Shown here: positions 5,069-8,119 of the stretch, one piece after another
How the letters are laid out: each line of letters starts with the position of its first letter
How positions within the stretch are numbered: the first letter of the stretch is position 1
NCBI GenBank assembly: GCA_964472165.1
Contig: CAYYJE010000129.1
Span: 1-8,119, forward strand
From: UBA1413 sp964472165
GTDB taxonomy: Bacteria; Bacteroidota; Bacteroidia; Bacteroidales; Prolixibacteraceae
Reading direction: 5' to 3'
Length of the DNA stretch: 8,119 nucleotides
Position numbers and translations under genes: made by a program
Notes under the pieces: generated by a model
Told to the model about the DNA's origin: nothing
The model's input: only the letters and a program-made list of their open reading frames with translations
The model's database searches: none

Positions 5069-7495
5069 ATGAAAATCAAGAACTTTGTGCCCGCAATTCT
5101 CTTTGGGCTGCTGGCTGTGGCCTGTGCCGGACCTGATTCACACCGCGAAGAACTGATCAACGAAGGTTGGAAATTTCTCCGTGCCGAAGCTGAAAACGGG
5201 CAGGATCCGGATTTTGACGACAGCAGCTGGCGCATTGTGGATCTGCCACACGATTACAGCATCGAAGATCTTCCGGAAGCAGAGGGCGTATTGCAGATCG
5301 GTCCCTTTACGGAGAAAAGTGCCGGCGGCGTTTCCACTGGTCATGTGGCAGGCGGAACGGCATGGTACCGCAAACACTTCACCCTGGGAAAGGAAGACAA
5401 CGGGAAATTGGTAAAAGTGCTTTTCGATGGGGTTTACATGGATGCCGGTATATGGATCAACGGGCACCACCTGGGTAAACATCCCTACGGATACACGCCC
5501 TTTTATTACGACCTCACGCCCCACCTGAATCCGGCTGGGCAACCCAACGTGCTTGCCGTTCAGGTAAAAAACGAGGGTAAGAATTCCCGCTGGTACAGTG
5601 GTTCCGGCATATACCGCGATGTGAAGCTGATCAAAACCCATCCCGTCCATCTCCCTGTGTGGGGGACTTTCATAACCACTCCATCCGTGACAGGAGAAAA
5701 AGCCCTGGTGAAAACTGAAGCCAGAGTAGCCAATGCAACCCCGGAAGAGAAAGAAGTAATGGTGACGCTCAGTCTCAGGGACGGTTCCGGGGGAGAAGTG
5801 GCTGCTTCAGCGGAAAAGGTCATCCTGAAAGCCAATGAAACACACTCCCTGAATCTGGAAACTGAAGTAATCAATCCTTCCCTCTGGTCACCTGAGAATC
5901 CGGCCCTCTATTCCGCGGAAATCCAGGTTAAAGCAGGTGACCTTATTCTCGATTCCACAAAGGAAAAATTCGGGATCCGGAGCATCTCATTCTCGGCGGA
6001 AGAGGGTTTTCTGCTCAACGGAAAGCAGACGTTGCTAAAGGGAGGATGCCTCCATCACGACAACGGCCCGCTGGGTTCTTCCGCTTTCCGGTCGGCTGAA
6101 TTCCGCAGGGTAAAAATCATGAAAGCCAATGGATTCAACGCCATCCGCACAGCCCATAATCCTCCTTCCGGGCTATTCCTGGAAGCCTGTGACGAACTGG
6201 GCATGTTCGTGATGGATGAATCGTTCGACCACTGGCAAAAACCCAAAAACCCGCAGGATTACCACCGGTTTTTTGACGAGTGGTGGGAAAGGGACATCGA
6301 AGCGATGGTGCTGCGTGACCGCAACCACCCCTCCGTAATCATCTGGAGCGTGGGGAACGAAATCAAAGAAAGAGCTGATCCGACGGGACTGGCACTTTTC
6401 AGGATGCTTTCGGATAAAGTTAAGTCACTCGATCCTACCCGTCCGGTAACCCAGGCAATCTGTGGTTTCTGGGACAATCCGGGCAAGACCTGGGACGACA
6501 CCCCTCCGGCTTTTGCCCAGCTAGATGTTCACGGGTACAACTACCAGTGGCAGCAATATGAAGCTGACCATGCAAAATTCCCGGAGAGAATCATGATCGG
6601 GACAGAATCGGTACCCAAGGAAGCCTTTGAAAACTGGCAGATGGTGGAAAAAAATTCATACGTTATCGGCGATTTTGTCTGGACAGGCATGGACTATCTC
6701 GGAGAATCGGGAATCGGTCACACCAGGCTTGACACCGATCCCGTTGTATCCCTGCCCCCCTGGCCCTGGTTCAACGCCAACTGCGGTGATATCAGCATTA
6801 CAGGCGATAAAAAACCTCAGTTGTTTTTCCGGGATGTGGTATGGGGCACCAGCCTCCTCGAAATGATGGTCCATGCCCCGGTTCAGGAGGGAAGAAAAGA
6901 GGTCGTCAGCTTCTGGGGATGGCCCGACGAGTGGAAATGCTGGAACTGGGAAGGCCACGAAGGGAAAAACTTCCTTGTATCGGTGTACACCCGGTGCGAG
7001 CAGGTGCGGCTCGAGCTGAACGGCGAAGTTGTTGGAACAAGGAATGTGTCTGCTGAAACCAGACTCACCGCACAGTTTGATGTACCATACCTGCCCGGGG
7101 AACTGGTGGCCATCGGATTGTCGGGAGGAGAAGAGAAAGTCAGACAGATGCTGAAAACCACCGGTAAGCCTTTCAGAATTCACGTAATTCCGGAAAAGGA
7201 GGTTCTGACGCGTGTCAACGACGATCTGGCATGGTTCAACATCGAAATCACGGATGAAAACGGAAGCCTGGTACCCGATGCCCAACTGCCTCTGGAGCTG
7301 GAGATCACAGGAGGTGAGTTGCAGGCTGTAAGCAGCGATCATCCCCGCGACATGCACAGTTTCAGGAAACCTTCCGTGAACAGTTACCGGGGTAAATGCC
7401 AGGTCATTGTCAGGACTAAAAATCCCGGCACCATCACCGTTCGGGCCACATCAGGATCACTCCATTCCGGAGAAGGAAAGGCGATCTTGCGTTGA
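5069..7495 (+). CDS. GH2 exo-glycosidase lipoprotein, beta-galactosidase type
   Basis: A complete 808-aa protein. The N-terminus MKIKNFVPAILFGLLAVAC19 is a lipoprotein signal with the Cys as lipid anchor, so the enzyme is probably periplasmic or surface-attached. Order of domains: GH2 sugar-binding jelly roll (about 30-190; DLPHDYS, GTAWYRKHF, NGHHLGKHPYGYTPFYYDLT), an Ig-like domain (about 195-305), and the catalytic TIM barrel (about 310-600). The barrel carries KGGCLHHDNGPLG, IRTAHNPPS, acid/base Glu431 in WSVGNEI and nucleophile Glu513 in MIGTESVP. These are followed by a DUF4982-like sandwich (about 630-695) and a final Ig-like domain (about 705-805) resembling GH2 C-terminal domain 5. 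This DUF4982-bearing layout is common in Bacteroidota GH2 enzymes usually annotated as beta-galactosidases; other beta-linked sugars remain possible. Length is typical and both catalytic Glu are present. It is same-strand with the upstream fucosidase and convergent with the GH20 gene, 16 nt away. Confidence 0.93.
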   Translation: MKIKNFVPAILFGLLAVACAGPDSHREELINEGWKFLRAEAENGQDPDFDDSSWRIVDLPHDYSIEDLPEAEGVLQIGPFTEKSAGGVSTGHVAGGTAWYRKHFTLGKEDNGKLVKVLFDGVYMDAGIWINGHHLGKHPYGYTPFYYDLTPHLNPAGQPNVLAVQVKNEGKNSRWYSGSGIYRDVKLIKTHPVHLPVWGTFITTPSVTGEKALVKTEARVANATPEEKEVMVTLSLRDGSGGEVAASAEKVILKANETHSLNLETEVINPSLWSPENPALYSAEIQVKAGDLILDSTKEKFGIRSISFSAEEGFLLNGKQTLLKGGCLHHDNGPLGSSAFRSAEFRRVKIMKANGFNAIRTAHNPPSGLFLEACDELGMFVMDESFDHWQKPKNPQDYHRFFDEWWERDIEAMVLRDRNHPSVIIWSVGNEIKERADPTGLALFRMLSDKVKSLDPTRPVTQAICGFWDNPGKTWDDTPPAFAQLDVHGYNYQWQQYEADHAKFPERIMIGTESVPKEAFENWQMVEKNSYVIGDFVWTGMDYLGESGIGHTRLDTDPVVSLPPWPWFNANCGDISITGDKKPQLFFRDVVWGTSLLEMMVHAPVQEGRKEVVSFWGWPDEWKCWNWEGHEGKNFLVSVYTRCEQVRLELNGEVVGTRNVSAETRLTAQFDVPYLPGELVAIGLSGGEEKVRQMLKTTGKPFRIHVIPEKEVLTRVNDDLAWFNIEITDENGSLVPDAQLPLELEITGGELQAVSSDHPRDMHSFRKPSVNSYRGKCQVIVRTKNPGTITVRATSGSLHSGEGKAILR

Positions 7496-7511
7496 AACCT
7501 GTTTTTCCCGG

Positions 7512-8119
7512 TTATTTCTGTTTCCTGGTATATTTTGCACTGTAGGTTCCGCTGACCCTCCCCTTTGGTGTTCTGACCACACATTTAAGAGTTACAGGGG
7601 AATCACCAGGTTTGATAACTAACGGTTTGGCATATTTCTCTCCCGTCAACAGCGGATCTTCTCCATCGAGGGTATAGTAAATGACAGAACCCTGTACGGG
7701 TGGTTCAAGTTGTACGGTGATCTCCTCCTCACTGGTTTCGGTGTCTTTTAGTCCATAGGGTTCAGGAATACGGAAATTCACCGATTTTTGCTCAAGCCAC
7801 AGCAGATTTGAACTGAGCCTGGTGGTGAAGTCTTTATAATCCTTGCCCTCAGGGCTCCAGGCAGTCTCCGCCAGTGCACATAACCGGGGGAAACCCATGT
7901 AATCGATCTTGGGCACGCTATGGATGAATTCCATCCAGATATTTCCCTGGACACCCACAATATATTTGTGCTCCTCAGGGGTCATCTGTGCGGAATACGG
8001 CTCATAGTGGTATACCTTTTCCAGGGGAAGGTTTCCGCCTATATTGAAAGGTTCCCCATCCGGCTTTCCCTGGTAATAGTCGAGGTACAGGAAGCTGCTG
8101 GGGACCATGACCACTTCAT
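7512..8119 (-). CDS. GH20 beta-N-acetylhexosaminidase, C-terminal part (5' end outside window)
   Basis: Open in frame from the window edge to TAA at 7514-7512, 201 complete residues. The start of the fragment, EVVMVPSSFLYLDYYQG, is the strand-7 region of GH20 barrels. GVQGNIWMEFI supplies the conserved Trp and Glu (fragment residues 61 and 63) that line the GlcNAc-binding pocket, and YMGFPRLCALAETAWSP is the last-helix signature. Residues about 125-201 form a small beta domain with YYTLDGEDP, matching the chitobiase/beta-hexosaminidase C-terminal domain (CHB_HEX_C). The catalytic Asp-Glu pair, any signal peptide and about two thirds of the protein lie beyond base 8119. The family hydrolyses terminal beta-GlcNAc or beta-GalNAc with substrate assistance. 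With the fucosidases and GH2 it fits stepwise exo-degradation of host-type glycans. It is convergent with the GH2 gene. Confidence 0.93.
   Translation of the reverse strand, partial: EVVMVPSSFLYLDYYQGKPDGEPFNIGGNLPLEKVYHYEPYSAQMTPEEHKYIVGVQGNIWMEFIHSVPKIDYMGFPRLCALAETAWSPEGKDYKDFTTRLSSNLLWLEQKSVNFRIPEPYGLKDTETSEEEITVQLEPPVQGSVIYYTLDGEDPLLTGEKYAKPLVIKPGDSPVTLKCVVRTPKGRVSGTYSAKYTRKQK

Noticed and set aside
6656..7357. 233-aa minus-strand ORF opposite the GH2 gene
   Set aside because: Antisense to the barrel end and C-terminal domains of GH2; composition and lack of motifs indicate a shadow frame.

Overview
The window looks like accessory carbohydrate-degradation DNA from a Bacteroidota bacterium, most likely in the Bacteroidales or Marinilabiliales sphere. 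This rests on the kind of genes present: exported GH29, GH2 and GH20 enzymes of the types common in Bacteroidota, a Tat-exported TIM-barrel 'isomerase', and a methyltransferase of a type I associate with Bacteroides. Shine-Dalgarno sites are poor or absent before most starts. Coding DNA is of roughly balanced GC, and the short intergenic stretches are AT-rich. The taxonomic assignment is inference. A run of exactly 100 N shows that this is a scaffolded draft or metagenome assembly.

Layout: (1) 1-431, minus: 5' part of a DoxX-like four-helix membrane protein, cut by the window edge. (2) 505-1278, minus: a complete class I SAM-dependent methyltransferase, 73 nt upstream of the DoxX-like gene and probably co-transcribed with it. 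(3) 1279-1428: divergent promoter region. (4) 1429-2817, plus: a complete secreted GH29 alpha-L-fucosidase that closely resembles animal lysosomal FUCA1. (5) 2837-3757, minus: a Tat-exported sugar-phosphate-isomerase/epimerase-like TIM barrel. It converges on the fucosidase with 19 nt between them. (6) 3758-3892: a second divergent intergenic region. (7) 3893-4958, plus: a second, divergent GH29 fucosidase, interrupted by the N gap. (8) 4959-5068: intergenic, with a hairpin just after the fucosidase stop. (9) 5069-7495, plus: a complete GH2 lipoprotein of the beta-galactosidase type, 808 aa. (10) 7512-8119, minus: C-terminal third of a GH20 beta-N-acetylhexosaminidase, which converges on the GH2 gene.

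Read together, two fucosidases of different subtype, a GH2 beta-galactosidase-like enzyme and a GH20 hexosaminidase are the exo-acting set needed to strip Fuc, Gal and GlcNAc/GalNAc from fucosylated host-type glycans (mucin O-glycans, N-glycans, milk-type oligosaccharides). The GH genes all appear to act outside the cytoplasm. No SusC/SusD pair, sulfatase, sigma/anti-sigma pair or hybrid two-component regulator is visible. The strands alternate, so this is a catabolic cluster or PUL margin rather than a single operon. The most thought-provoking member is the exported isomerase-like protein, because sugar phosphates are not expected in the periplasm. No RNA genes, CRISPR arrays, insertion sequences or phage genes were seen.
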